A stretch of DNA of 61,364 nucleotides from CAZPHU01 sp964419255 (lineage in GTDB: Bacteria > Fibrobacterota > Chitinivibrionia > Chitinivibrionales > CAYFVL01). How positions within the stretch are numbered: position 1 is the first letter of the stretch; every line of letters begins with the position of its first letter. The stretch lies in the NCBI GenBank assembly GCA_964419255.1, contig CAYQOU010000020.1, positions 1-61,364 of the forward strand, in the 5' to 3' direction. Both the position numbers and the translations under genes were made by a program. The notes below the pieces were generated by a model, which did not search any database, was not told the origin of the DNA, and was given only the letters and a program-made list of their open reading frames with translations. Below, one piece after another: positions 18,039 through 26,051 of this stretch.

Positions 18039-18844
18039 GATGCATTCTCCCTCAGTCTATTTTTTTCTAACGCCGCCAAATGTTCAATCGCCGCATGAGA
18101 TGTTGCATCGCAATTGAGCGGAGTAATTGTTATATACCCACTATCAAGGGCTCGGGAATCGTAAGATTCACTTTCTTCCACCCCCCTTTTTTCTCCTGTT
18201 AACCAGAACTGCTCCGTTCCCTCATCTGTCTTTCTAGACACATAACGATCGTCGTAGAAAGCAAGACTCTGCCTGGTGACCCGAATCCCTTTGCTCTTTC
18301 CGGGACTGCAGGACGGAAAATTAACATTAAAAAAAACACGGTTGTGAGTTTGTTCGGCAAAATACCGCTTATCTACTTTTATAATTTTTTCTAGAAGATC
18401 GCTCGCAATAGAAGTGTATTCGCTCAAAAACTTCGAACCACTCTCCGATAACGAAAATGCTACGCTGGGTATTTGCCAGAACGCTCCCTCCCGTGCACCG
18501 GCAACAGTGCCGGAATAAAAAACGGAAATGCCGGAGTTTTCTCCCACATTCATACCCGATACAACAATATCCGGTTTGGATTCCATTATGTGCACTACAC
18601 CAAATTTGACACAATCGGATGGTGTTCCCGATACAATATATCCCGGTATTCCAAATCTTGCAGGGATCTGACGATAATAGAGAGGATTGTTATATGAAAA
18701 TGCATGCCCCACACCACTTTGTTCCAACTCCGGTGCAATAACGGTAACATCATAACAGGGACAAAGAGCTTCATAGAGCGCTGCGATGCCTGCGGCGGCA
18801 TAGCCATCGTCATTTGTCAGAAGTATACGCTTTTTTTCAGACAT
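18035..18844 (-). CDS. surE: 5'/3'-nucleotidase SurE
   Basis: A 269-residue metal-dependent phosphatase that removes phosphate from nucleoside monophosphates. It opens with the metal-binding LLTNDDGYAAAGI and keeps SGVGHAFSYNNPL, VSGTPSDCVKFG, SGMNVGENSGISVFYSGTVAGAREG and the C-terminal DSGYITITPLNCD. The ATG at 18844 overlaps the gyrB TGA by one base; an in-frame TTG just upstream is less likely. Its stop overlaps the gyrA start. SurE between gyrB and gyrA is an unusual insertion and implies joint transcription of a stationary-phase nucleotidase with gyrase. Confidence 0.93.
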   Translation of the reverse strand: MSEKKRILLTNDDGYAAAGIAALYEALCPCYDVTVIAPELEQSGVGHAFSYNNPLYYRQIPARFGIPGYIVSGTPSDCVKFGVVHIMESKPDIVVSGMNVGENSGISVFYSGTVAGAREGAFWQIPSVAFSLSESGSKFLSEYTSIASDLLEKIIKVDKRYFAEQTHNRVFFNVNFPSCSPGKSKGIRVTRQSLAFYDDRYVSRKTDEGTEQFWLTGEKRGVEESESYDSRALDSGYITITPLNCDATSHAAIEHLAALEKNRLRENAS

Positions 18845-20760
18845 CAAATATCCAGGTTTTCCACTTTCGTTGCATTCTCTTCTATAAAGCGTCTTCTTGG
18901 CTCAACTTCTTCACCCATAAGCATGGTGAAAATCCGGTCTGCCTCGACTACATCCTCAAGACGTACTTTCAAGAGCTTTCGCGTATCAGGATTCATGGTC
19001 GTCTCGGCTAACTGATCGGGATTCATCTCTCCCAAGCCCTTATACCTCTGAATAGATATGCTTTTCCGCCCCTTCCATTCCTCCAGCACCGCTTCCTTCT
19101 CCTTATCGGTAAAAAGATACCGTTCTTCTTTACCCGATTTCATTTTATACAACGGTGGTTGCGCAATATACACATGCCCCTGTTCAATAAGTAGTGGCAT
19201 ATGACGAAAAAGAAAAGTAAGAAGAAGTGTCCTGATGTGTGATCCGTCCACATCAGCATCGGTCATGATAATAATCTTGCTGTATCGTAATTTATCAATA
19301 TTAAACCCATCTTCGTCCTCAGGCGAACCAAACCCGGCTCCGAAAGCCTGTATCATGTATTGTATTTCCTCATGTGACAATACCCTATCGATACGCGCCT
19401 TTTCTACATTCAAAATTTTACCTTTAAGAGGAAGTATCGCCTGAAAATTCCTATCACGGCCCATCTTTGCGCTTCCACCCGCACTGTCTCCCTCAACAAT
19501 GAAAATCTCACTTTTCTCCGGATCACGCTCGGAGCAGTCGGCGAGCTTTCCGGGTAACCCTCCGCCGTCAACAACACTTTTTCTTCGAGCCAACTGCCTG
19601 GCCTTTCGGGCCGCATCTCGGGCGATGGCTGAATTCATGCATTTTTCTGCAATTCTTTTAGCCACCGCTGGGTTTTCATCAAGAAATATTGAGAGATTCT
19701 CATTGAGGTACGCCTCGACTATACCACTGACATGAGAATTACCAAGCTTATTTTTAGTCTGCCCCTCAAATTGAGGATTGGAAAGCTTAACACTGACCAC
19801 AGCGGTCAGACCTTCTCGGAAATCCTCCCCCTTCAACTCTACCTTGTTGTTCTTTAGCAGATTATTTGCAACGATGTAATTGTTGAGCGTTCTGGTCAGT
19901 CCTCTTCTAAATCCCGACAGGTGAGTTCCACCATCGACAGTATTGATGTTGTTGGCAAAGGTGAAAATGTTCTCTGCATATGAGTCGTTATACTGCATAG
20001 CAATTTCAACCTCCAACTCTTCTCCGGCATAGTTGAGATAGATTGGCTCGGGATGAAGAGGAGTTCTATTTTCGTCCAAATACTGAACAAACGAAACCAA
20101 CCCCCCAGGATAACAAAACTCATGAAATTTATCTACTCTCTCGTCGGTTATCTGAATTTTTATCCCTTTATTCAGAAAGGCAAGTTCCCGAAGACGTTTT
20201 GATAATATGTCAAAACTAAACTCCGTCGTTTCGAATATTTCTGGATCCGGGAAAAAGTGGATCAATGTACCTGTTTCCTGGGTTTCCCCCAAAACATGAA
20301 TATCGGCAGTCGGTCTTCCCCTGTTAAACTCCATCGTATAGATCTTACCATCACGATATACATCTGTTCTAAGATGAGTAGAAAGAGCATTGACACAGGA
20401 TACACCGACACCGTGCAGTCCCCCGGACACCTTGTAGGTTGAATTGTCAAATTTTCCTCCGGCATGAAGAGTTGTCAACACAAGCTGAAGTGCAGACATT
20501 TTTTCTTCCTCATGATAATCCACCGGTATACCCCGACCGTTATCTCGAACACTCAGACTTTCATCTTTATGTATGGTAACCTGTATCGTATCACAGTATC
20601 CGGCAAGCGCCTCATCGATAGAGTTATCTACAACCTCATAAACCAGATGATGCAGCCCCACTGAACTGGTGCTGCCTATGTACATGGCGGGACGTTTGCG
20701 AACCGCTTCCAATCCTTTGAGAGTCTTTATACTTTGAGCACCATATTTGTTCTCACTCAT
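18844..20760 (-). CDS. gyrB: DNA gyrase subunit B
   Basis: A 638-residue ATPase subunit of gyrase, the short type without the extra E. coli insert. The GHKL ATPase lies at residues 1-220 (YEVVDNSIDEALAGYC, VRDNGRGIP, GGLHGVGVSCVNALS), then the transducer domain, then TOPRIM with EGDSAGGSAKMGRDR near 421 and the metal-binding DADVDGSHIRTLLL near 500, then QRYKGLGEMNP. It lies 18 bases after the DciA-like gene and overlaps surE by one base, as part of the dnaA-dnaN-recF-gyrB block of the leftward arm. Confidence 0.97.
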   Translation of the reverse strand: MSENKYGAQSIKTLKGLEAVRKRPAMYIGSTSSVGLHHLVYEVVDNSIDEALAGYCDTIQVTIHKDESLSVRDNGRGIPVDYHEEEKMSALQLVLTTLHAGGKFDNSTYKVSGGLHGVGVSCVNALSTHLRTDVYRDGKIYTMEFNRGRPTADIHVLGETQETGTLIHFFPDPEIFETTEFSFDILSKRLRELAFLNKGIKIQITDERVDKFHEFCYPGGLVSFVQYLDENRTPLHPEPIYLNYAGEELEVEIAMQYNDSYAENIFTFANNINTVDGGTHLSGFRRGLTRTLNNYIVANNLLKNNKVELKGEDFREGLTAVVSVKLSNPQFEGQTKNKLGNSHVSGIVEAYLNENLSIFLDENPAVAKRIAEKCMNSAIARDAARKARQLARRKSVVDGGGLPGKLADCSERDPEKSEIFIVEGDSAGGSAKMGRDRNFQAILPLKGKILNVEKARIDRVLSHEEIQYMIQAFGAGFGSPEDEDGFNIDKLRYSKIIIMTDADVDGSHIRTLLLTFLFRHMPLLIEQGHVYIAQPPLYKMKSGKEERYLFTDKEKEAVLEEWKGRKSISIQRYKGLGEMNPDQLAETTMNPDTRKLLKVRLEDVVEADRIFTMLMGEEVEPRRRFIEENATKVENLDI

Positions 20761-20778
20761 TTTTTTATCCTTCCGGAT

Positions 20779-21072
20779 TTAATAAAAGACTATGTCCTTG
20801 ATTGTCTTGCAGCGACATGTCTGGTAGATTTTCTTTAAAAGTTGCTTTTTTAAAAATGATATTTCCTGCCTCCATGCAGCAGAAGGAACCCGCACAAACA
20901 CAATTCCTTCGCGAACATCCTCACAACTACACACCTCTGATAGCCTTTCACCTACAATTTCTGGCCATTTACCTATAACCTCAGCCTCCTTACAGGCCGT
21001 CAGAAATCCTTTATCAGCAAGAAAAGAATTGAGAATAGTACCAAGCTGTTGCGGTTTTCGTTTGTGAATCAT
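20779..21072 (-). CDS. DUF721/DciA-like protein
   Basis: A 97-residue protein with the DUF721 pattern: a helical opening (LGTILNSFLADKGF), then VIGKWPEIVGERLSEVC and VFVRVPSAAWRQEISFLKKQLLKKI in pieces. DUF721 proteins include DciA, the ancestral loader or activator of the DnaB replicative helicase in bacteria lacking DnaC or DnaI. It is at the short end of the family and consists mostly of the KH-like core. Its ATG overlaps the recF stop (ATGA) and it precedes gyrB. The position inside the origin operon supports the replication role. Confidence 0.85.
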   Translation of the reverse strand: MIHKRKPQQLGTILNSFLADKGFLTACKEAEVIGKWPEIVGERLSEVCSCEDVREGIVFVRVPSAAWRQEISFLKKQLLKKIYQTCRCKTIKDIVFY

Positions 21073-22169
21073 AGACAGACAACCGTATTATTCCCTACTT
21101 CATAGGTCGGTAAATTATGCGTGTATGGCACAGATTTTGATATACTGGTTAAAAATACTTGCCCTTTATTCCGGATTAGTGGATATACGCGGGAACTTCG
21201 GTCGGTATCTAATTCAGAAAAAGCATCATCCACAAGAATGATCATGGAATCTTTTTTCTTCTCTTCAAGACATGCCATAGAACACAACCGAAGAGCGAGT
21301 GCTAGAGATCTACATTGTCCCTGCGAACCGCACGATCTGGCGGATCGGTTATTTACCAGACATCGGAAATCATCCCGATGAGGACCTACTGAGGAAAAAC
21401 CAAGTGATATATCCTGTCTCCTCTTTTCCTTTAACGTATTATAAAATACATTTTTCCACTCCTTTTTACTACCAAAATCGCCTGAAAATGATGGCTTGTA
21501 CACTATTTTCCCTTCATCTCGATTCAGACTCACCGCACGGTAATAACTGCTCAGCATCGGTGCTATTTTGGCAAACAATTCAAGCCTGTGGATAATAAGA
21601 GTTGACCCAAATTCTGATAACCGCTCATCATAGGTATCCAAGGCGATCGTGTCGATTTTTCCACATGATAGTATCTTATTTCGCTCCAGAATGTTTTTAC
21701 GATACAGTATCAGATGTTCTAGATAGCTGCTGCTGATCTGGCTGAGAAGCATGTCCACAAAACGGCGACGCTCGAAAGGTGAGCCGTGCACTAAAAGAAT
21801 GTCATTGGGACCAAAAGAAACCACTGCACTCTTATGAAACCACTCCGAATAACTCCGTAATTTTTCTCCATTGATCCGGATTGCTGCCGTTCCGTCACGA
21901 GAAAAACCTATGGCTGATATATCCACACGTCCTGATGCAGGTGAGACAAACCGTCCCTCAACGAATGCTTCTTTTTTCTCTGAGTTGATCATGTCTCTTT
22001 TTGAAGCATTTCTTTGTGACCGCCCTGTAGAAAGAAGAAATATCGACTCAAGCAGATTTGACTTACCGGTACCGTTGGTTCCAAAAATGAATGCCCCATC
22101 TCTTTCGAAATTAAGCTCCAGATGTTGATAGTTTCTGAAAGTGTGAGCGCGCAGTTTTGTCAGATACAT
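21069..22169 (-). CDS. recF: DNA replication and repair protein RecF
   Basis: A 366-residue SMC-like ATPase that directs RecA loading at gaps near replication forks. Walker A is GTNGTGKSNLLESI near residue 30, the signature region is GSQGQCRSLALALRLC near 280, and Walker B/D-loop is ILVDDAFSELD. The opening YLTKLRAHTFRNYQHLELNF is the usual family start. The signature lacks the common TGQQ form (SQGQ here), a mild divergence. A 283-base gap separates it from dnaN upstream; its stop overlaps the DciA-like start. Confidence 0.94.
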   Translation of the reverse strand: MYLTKLRAHTFRNYQHLELNFERDGAFIFGTNGTGKSNLLESIFLLSTGRSQRNASKRDMINSEKKEAFVEGRFVSPASGRVDISAIGFSRDGTAAIRINGEKLRSYSEWFHKSAVVSFGPNDILLVHGSPFERRRFVDMLLSQISSSYLEHLILYRKNILERNKILSCGKIDTIALDTYDERLSEFGSTLIIHRLELFAKIAPMLSSYYRAVSLNRDEGKIVYKPSFSGDFGSKKEWKNVFYNTLKEKRRQDISLGFSSVGPHRDDFRCLVNNRSARSCGSQGQCRSLALALRLCSMACLEEKKKDSMIILVDDAFSELDTDRSSRVYPLIRNKGQVFLTSISKSVPYTHNLPTYEVGNNTVVCL

Positions 22170-22452
22170 AGTTATTAGTAACGGAGATTATGGGAAAGAA
22201 GAAAAGACAGTAAAAATAAATCCCTCTGACCAATCATGTGGGAAATGCTTTAGAAATAATACGTTTTAGGAGGTTAAAAACATGCCGCATATGCGTCATA
22301 CGATCAGGCAAAAGCAAATACTTCTCCACACGACGCAATCGGAAGTAATTATCTCACATCGGCACGCATGCGGTTTGAAAGCAGTGGGTATGAAACCGGA
22401 AGACGCCTTATTCTTAATGCGTCTTCCAGTTTTATTTTTGGTGCAGGATCTT
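22170..22452. other. dnaN-recF intergenic region with a possible plus-strand mini-gene
   Basis: This 283-base gap is long for an operon of overlapping genes. On the plus strand, opposite to the operon, there is TTTTAGGAGGTTAAAAAC followed by ATG at 22282, an excellent ribosome site, and about 115 bases later a perfect 9-bp hairpin (22398-22406 with 22419-22427) followed by AGTTTTATTTTT. The frame from 22282 encodes 71 residues but runs past the hairpin into the end of dnaN, so the coding interpretation is weak. A small RNA or leader is possible. No S4-domain gene, sometimes found here, is visible. Confidence 0.35.
22398..22437 (+). terminator. possible intrinsic terminator facing dnaN
   Basis: GGAAGACGC (22398-22406) pairs perfectly with GCGTCTTCC (22419-22427), loop of 12 bases, followed by AGTTTTATTTT on the plus strand. 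The minus strand side lacks a clean T-run, so it seems to serve plus-strand transcription, which has no established gene here. Confidence 0.45.
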
Positions 22453-23595
22453 TTACTGCATCTCATCCATGATTCTAAGAGGCATAATCAGAAATAATTC
22501 GTCACCCCTCCTCATCTCCTCCTCCTCATGGATCGGAAATACAAGGCAGGCACTTATTTGAGTATTCATCTCTATACGGACACGAGCCGATTTGGCTATG
22601 GAAAGGATTTCAGAAAGATAGGAGGCGTTAAACCCGATCGAATGCTTTTCTCCCTCATATTCAACCGGTATGATCTGTCGAGCTTCCCCTCCTATGTCCC
22701 TGTTTAATACGACGATTTCCAACTGATTGTCCTCGAAAGTAAATTTTACCAGGTGTGTTTTCTGGCTCGAAAGAACAGATACGCGCCTTACCGCTTCCTG
22801 AAGAACAGAATTTTCTATAATTGCCTTCTTTGGATTGCTCTTTGGAATCACCTTCTCATAATCCGGATAGGGACCGTCGATCAGTTTTGAACACAGGGTC
22901 ATGGTATCGTAGGTGAATTGGATGTACTTTTCACCTATAGCCACATGAACCTTTTCCTCGAGATCATCACCGGGCAGAATCTTTATAAGATGATTCAAAC
23001 TTTTTGGCGACACAATACAGGAGATTTTCTCAACAACGTCAAATTCACCTTCATAAAAGGTGCTACCCAGACGGTGACCATCCGTGGCGATCATACCCAT
23101 TCGGGTATTTTCTATTTCCCAAAGCACCCCACACAGACATGCTCTTGTCTCATCCTTGGAAACAGCAAAAGAACTCTTCTGAACCAAGTCTTTGAGAATC
23201 GAGATGGGAAGATCAAACTCATGAGTCTCCCCAAGGATCGGGAATGCCGGAAAGTCCTGCGTATCCGCCCCGGCTATCTTACAGGAAAAAGATCCCCCGC
23301 TGTTGAGAAGTAGAACATTTTCGTCTACATTTATTTCCAACACCCCCTCATGCAACTCCCGTGAAATTTCAAATACCTTACGAGCGTTGACAGTTACATC
23401 AAGGTTGCGGTCCCCAGAAACGGGACAACGCAGACGAATGGAATGATCAAGATCAGTCGCTGTTAACTCAAAAGAATCATCTATCGACGTCAGACGGAAG
23501 TTAGAAAGGATTTGTAGAGAGCTTTTTGTGGGTACAATCGGGAACGCTTTTTGCTGCAAGTCTACAAAGAGCTTTTTATCGACGGTAAGAGACAT
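22453..23595 (-). CDS. dnaN: DNA polymerase III beta subunit (sliding clamp)
   Basis: A 380-residue ring-forming processivity clamp. Three clamp domains are recognisable: it opens MSLTVDKKLFVDLQQKAFPIVPTK in pieces, domain 2 carries ATDGHRLG, and domain 3 ends in a long variant of the usual C terminus, where the canonical MPxRL motif appears as MPLRIMDEMQ. GFNASYLSEIL is the usual domain-3 mark. GGAG precedes the ATG. It is the second gene of the leftward arm, after dnaA, with DnaA boxes in the gap between them. Confidence 0.95.
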   Translation of the reverse strand: MSLTVDKKLFVDLQQKAFPIVPTKSSLQILSNFRLTSIDDSFELTATDLDHSIRLRCPVSGDRNLDVTVNARKVFEISRELHEGVLEINVDENVLLLNSGGSFSCKIAGADTQDFPAFPILGETHEFDLPISILKDLVQKSSFAVSKDETRACLCGVLWEIENTRMGMIATDGHRLGSTFYEGEFDVVEKISCIVSPKSLNHLIKILPGDDLEEKVHVAIGEKYIQFTYDTMTLCSKLIDGPYPDYEKVIPKSNPKKAIIENSVLQEAVRRVSVLSSQKTHLVKFTFEDNQLEIVVLNRDIGGEARQIIPVEYEGEKHSIGFNASYLSEILSIAKSARVRIEMNTQISACLVFPIHEEEEMRRGDELFLIMPLRIMDEMQ

Positions 23596-23851
23596 ACAAT
23601 ATCTCCAAACGAATAATTATGAATAAAAAAAAATTTCTGTTATTAACACCTATAATCTATTAGATATACTAAATATATACAATATAGAGATTATAAGAGA
23701 GATGTTAACATGTATTAGCATACAGATAAGTGTATGATATAAAAAGAAATAAAATGTTGATAACCTATTAGATTATTTATTCCCATCTGGTGACAAATCA
23801 TTGAAAACCACACTTTCAACGGTTATCAACAGTTAGTTAACAGAAGAACTG
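23596..23851. other. candidate oriC part 1: AT-rich dnaA-dnaN gap with DnaA boxes
   Basis: The 256-base gap has a very AT-rich half (about 23630-23760) with TATACTAAATATATACAATATAG-like runs, beside two exact TTATCAACA-type DnaA boxes in opposite orientation: TGTTGATAA at 23755-23763 and TTATCAACA at 23823-23831. An AT-rich unwinding stretch next to boxes is the standard origin layout. It also must contain the dnaN promoter and ribosome site. Another box cluster lies at 31874-32016, and the sequence alone does not decide which is used. Confidence 0.6.
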
Positions 23852-25204
23852 TTAAGATTCGAGTTGTGAGATAATATAATTGATATCCTGACGCAAACTG
23901 TCATCTTTGAGTTGTTGCTTCTCAATTTGGTTAACGGCATGGATAACCGTGCTATGGTCTCTGCCTCCGAAATGTAGCCCTATACTCTTAAGTGAATGGT
24001 TGGTTATCGCTTTTGAGACGAACATGGCCACTTGGCGGCAGTGAGCAACCTCTTTTCTTCTGTTCTTTTCGCGAATATTGTTGACCGGAACATTGTAGTA
24101 TGAGGCTACTTTTTCAATTATATCATCTATAGAAACACGCGTTTTCTCTTTTTTAAAGGAATCCTTGAGTACATTGCGGACAAGATCGATATCTATATCG
24201 CTGTTTGTTATAGAGGCAAAAGCAAGAAGCTTGATGATCACACCCTCAAGCTCTCTTATATTAGATGAAACATGCTCGGCTATGTAGTAGAGTACATCCT
24301 CAGGGAGATTAAGATGGTCCTTCTCGGCCTTCTTTTTCAAAATTGCTACACGGGTTTCAAGGTTAGGAGGCTGAATGTCCACACAAAGCCCCCATTGAAA
24401 CCTGCTCACCAAACGGTCCTGTAGACCTTTTATCGAAGTTGGAGGAAGATCGGAGGTCAAAACGATTTGTTTATCGTTTTGATAAAGGGTATTGAAAATG
24501 TAAAAAAACTCTTCCTGGGTACTCTCTTTTCCCGAAAGAAACTGAATATCATCGACGAGAAGAACATCAGATACCCGAAATATATCGGTGAATGGCTTGG
24601 TGTTGTTATTTTTTATAGCCTCAATAAACTGGTAGTAAAACTCCTCGGAAGTTATACAGGTTACCCGATAGGAGTGGTAATTTGAGTTAACGTAGTTGCC
24701 GATAGCATGAAGGAGGTGTGTTTTTCCAAGACCCACCCCACCATATATCAGAAGTGGATTGAATTTTGTTTTTCCAGGAGCCTCTGCTACCGCAAAGGAC
24801 ACGCTTTTGGCAAATTCGTTTCCCGGACCAACGACGTAGTTGTCGAATGTGTATTGAGAGTTGAGAGATATGCGAACATTATTAACAGCATTGCTTGAGG
24901 ATGGGGATGAAAAGCTGGGAGAGGGAGAAGCGGGTGGTCTGGGCTCAGATACTGGATGGTTGGAGCCGACGGTAAAGCGAACAGAGCAGATAGAAGGACT
25001 GATCTGTCTGGCTGTAGATAGAAGTATATTCTTATAGTGTTGATCAAGGAAATCAGAAATGAACTGATTTGGCGTCGAAAGCAACAGAGTTGAATTATCG
25101 TTGTCTTCAACCGGAGTAAGCGGACGAAACCAGGTTTCGAAACGATGGTGATCAACAGAACGACTGAGAATAGGAAGCATCTGCTCCCAGACTGAATTTT
25201 GCAT
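23852..25204 (-). CDS. dnaA: chromosomal replication initiator DnaA
   Basis: A 450-residue AAA+ initiator that binds DnaA boxes and opens oriC. Domain I covers about residues 1-80 (WFRPLTPVED, LLLSTPNQFISDFLDQHY), followed by a short Pro/Ser-rich linker. Domain III has Walker A YGGVGLGKTHLLHAIGN near 150 and Walker B VLLVDDIQFLSGK near 213. Domain IV carries the DnaA signature AHCRQVAMFVSKAI and the DNA-binding FGGRDHSTVIHAV. It diverges from rpmH across a 134-base gap, the common origin arrangement. Confidence 0.97.
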   Translation of the reverse strand: MQNSVWEQMLPILSRSVDHHRFETWFRPLTPVEDNDNSTLLLSTPNQFISDFLDQHYKNILLSTARQISPSICSVRFTVGSNHPVSEPRPPASPSPSFSSPSSSNAVNNVRISLNSQYTFDNYVVGPGNEFAKSVSFAVAEAPGKTKFNPLLIYGGVGLGKTHLLHAIGNYVNSNYHSYRVTCITSEEFYYQFIEAIKNNNTKPFTDIFRVSDVLLVDDIQFLSGKESTQEEFFYIFNTLYQNDKQIVLTSDLPPTSIKGLQDRLVSRFQWGLCVDIQPPNLETRVAILKKKAEKDHLNLPEDVLYYIAEHVSSNIRELEGVIIKLLAFASITNSDIDIDLVRNVLKDSFKKEKTRVSIDDIIEKVASYYNVPVNNIREKNRRKEVAHCRQVAMFVSKAITNHSLKSIGLHFGGRDHSTVIHAVNQIEKQQLKDDSLRQDINYIISQLES

Positions 25205-25278
25205 AGTAAGATAAAAATTAACTCAGTGTGTTTTGATGAGGCAACAGCCAAACAAATAAAAATAAGAAAAGAAAAACA

Positions 25279-25296
25279 TTGACAAAACAACGTCAA
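25279..25296. promoter_or_regulatory. mirrored TTGAC -35-like elements between dnaA and rpmH
   Basis: TTGACAAAACAACGTCAA is an inverted repeat: TTGACA reads towards rpmH and, on the other strand, TTGACG reads towards dnaA. It lies in the only gap between the two divergent operons. The -10 elements at the expected spacing are weak on both strands (TCATTT and TTCTTT), so the promoter reading is tentative; an operator is equally possible. Confidence 0.35.
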
Positions 25297-25338
25297 AAAA
25301 ATCATTTTTGTTACTTTGCCAAATAAAGGAGAATTATA

Positions 25339-25482
25339 ATGAAGCGCACTTTTCAACCATCGAAGAGGAAGAGGGCTAATAAGCACGGGTTTAGGAGTCG
25401 AATGGCTACTAAAGAGGGGCGAGACGTATTAAAGAGGAGAAGAGCCAAGGGGAGAAAAAGGCTTACTGTCTCTGATGAGTAG
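25339..25482 (+). CDS. rpmH: 50S ribosomal protein L34
   Basis: A 47-residue, very basic protein beginning MKRTFQPSKRKRANKHGF and containing RSRMATKEGR and KRRRAKGRKRL, which is L34 throughout. AAGGAGA precedes the ATG by a standard distance. It sits next to the peptidyl-transferase side of the 50S subunit. It heads the rightward origin operon and is followed after three bases by rnpA, the near-universal pair. Confidence 0.98.
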   Translation: MKRTFQPSKRKRANKHGFRSRMATKEGRDVLKRRRAKGRKRLTVSDE

Positions 25483-25485
25483 GGA

Positions 25486-25821
25486 TTGAAAAAAAATACA
25501 AAAGAAAGAAGAATTTGGTCCCGAAAAGAAATTGCATCGTTGCTTAGAACAGGAAGAAGGCAACGTTGCGAGGGTTTTACCGTTATATATAAGAAAAGCG
25601 ATCATCCTTATGACAGGATGGCCGTAATAGTTTCTAAGAAGCATGGAAATGCCGTTAAGAGGAACAGAATAAAGCGACTCGTTCGTGAAGCATACAGATC
25701 GGTAAAACAGGATGGCCCTCCCTATTATAGTATCCTCATAAGACCAAAAACAAATGATTCCGATAACTTCCATGCGATTAAAGAAGCATACCAGGCATGG
25801 AGAAAATCCAAAATAAAATAG
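25486..25821 (+). CDS. rnpA: ribonuclease P protein component
   Basis: A 111-residue basic protein that assists the RNase P RNA in cutting tRNA 5' leaders. The RNP motif is HGNAVKRNRIKRLVREAYR near residue 52, preceded by RMAVIVSKK. It starts at TTG three bases after the rpmH stop; no closer ATG gives the expected N terminus (KERRIWSRKEIASLLRTG). Its end overlaps yidD by 25 bases. Confidence 0.94.
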   Translation: MKKNTKERRIWSRKEIASLLRTGRRQRCEGFTVIYKKSDHPYDRMAVIVSKKHGNAVKRNRIKRLVREAYRSVKQDGPPYYSILIRPKTNDSDNFHAIKEAYQAWRKSKIK

Positions 25822-26048
25822 CAATAAATCTCTTATGGTCACTTCAGTGGATTTATAAGGGAATATTTCCGTTAAACAGAGGCGTGTGTCGTTATCAACC
25901 CACATGCTCCCAATATGCATATAAAGCCCTGAAAAGCATGTCTTTTTTACGGGCTATCCTATACATTACATGGAGAATTATCCGTTGTAACCCAATAAGC
26001 AGGGGAGGATATGATCCTGTACCTACAGTTTCTTCCAAGGAAGGATAG
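25797..26048 (+). CDS. yidD: membrane protein insertion efficiency factor YidD
   Basis: An 83-residue protein with the YidD core: a short amphipathic N terminus, YKGIFPLNRGVCRYQPTCSQYA (the CRYxPTCSxYA motif) and RIIRCNPISRGGYDPVP. It assists YidC and Sec in membrane protein insertion. The gene overlaps rnpA by 25 bases and lies three bases before yidC, the standard order. Confidence 0.96.
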   Translation: MEKIQNKIAINLLWSLQWIYKGIFPLNRGVCRYQPTCSQYAYKALKSMSFLRAILYITWRIIRCNPISRGGYDPVPTVSSKEG

Positions 26049-26051
26049 ACG

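Noticed and set aside
22282..22497. 71-codon plus-strand protein between recF and dnaN
   Set aside because: Start region is good but the frame crosses a terminator and overlaps the end of dnaN; kept only as a site to test, not as a gene.
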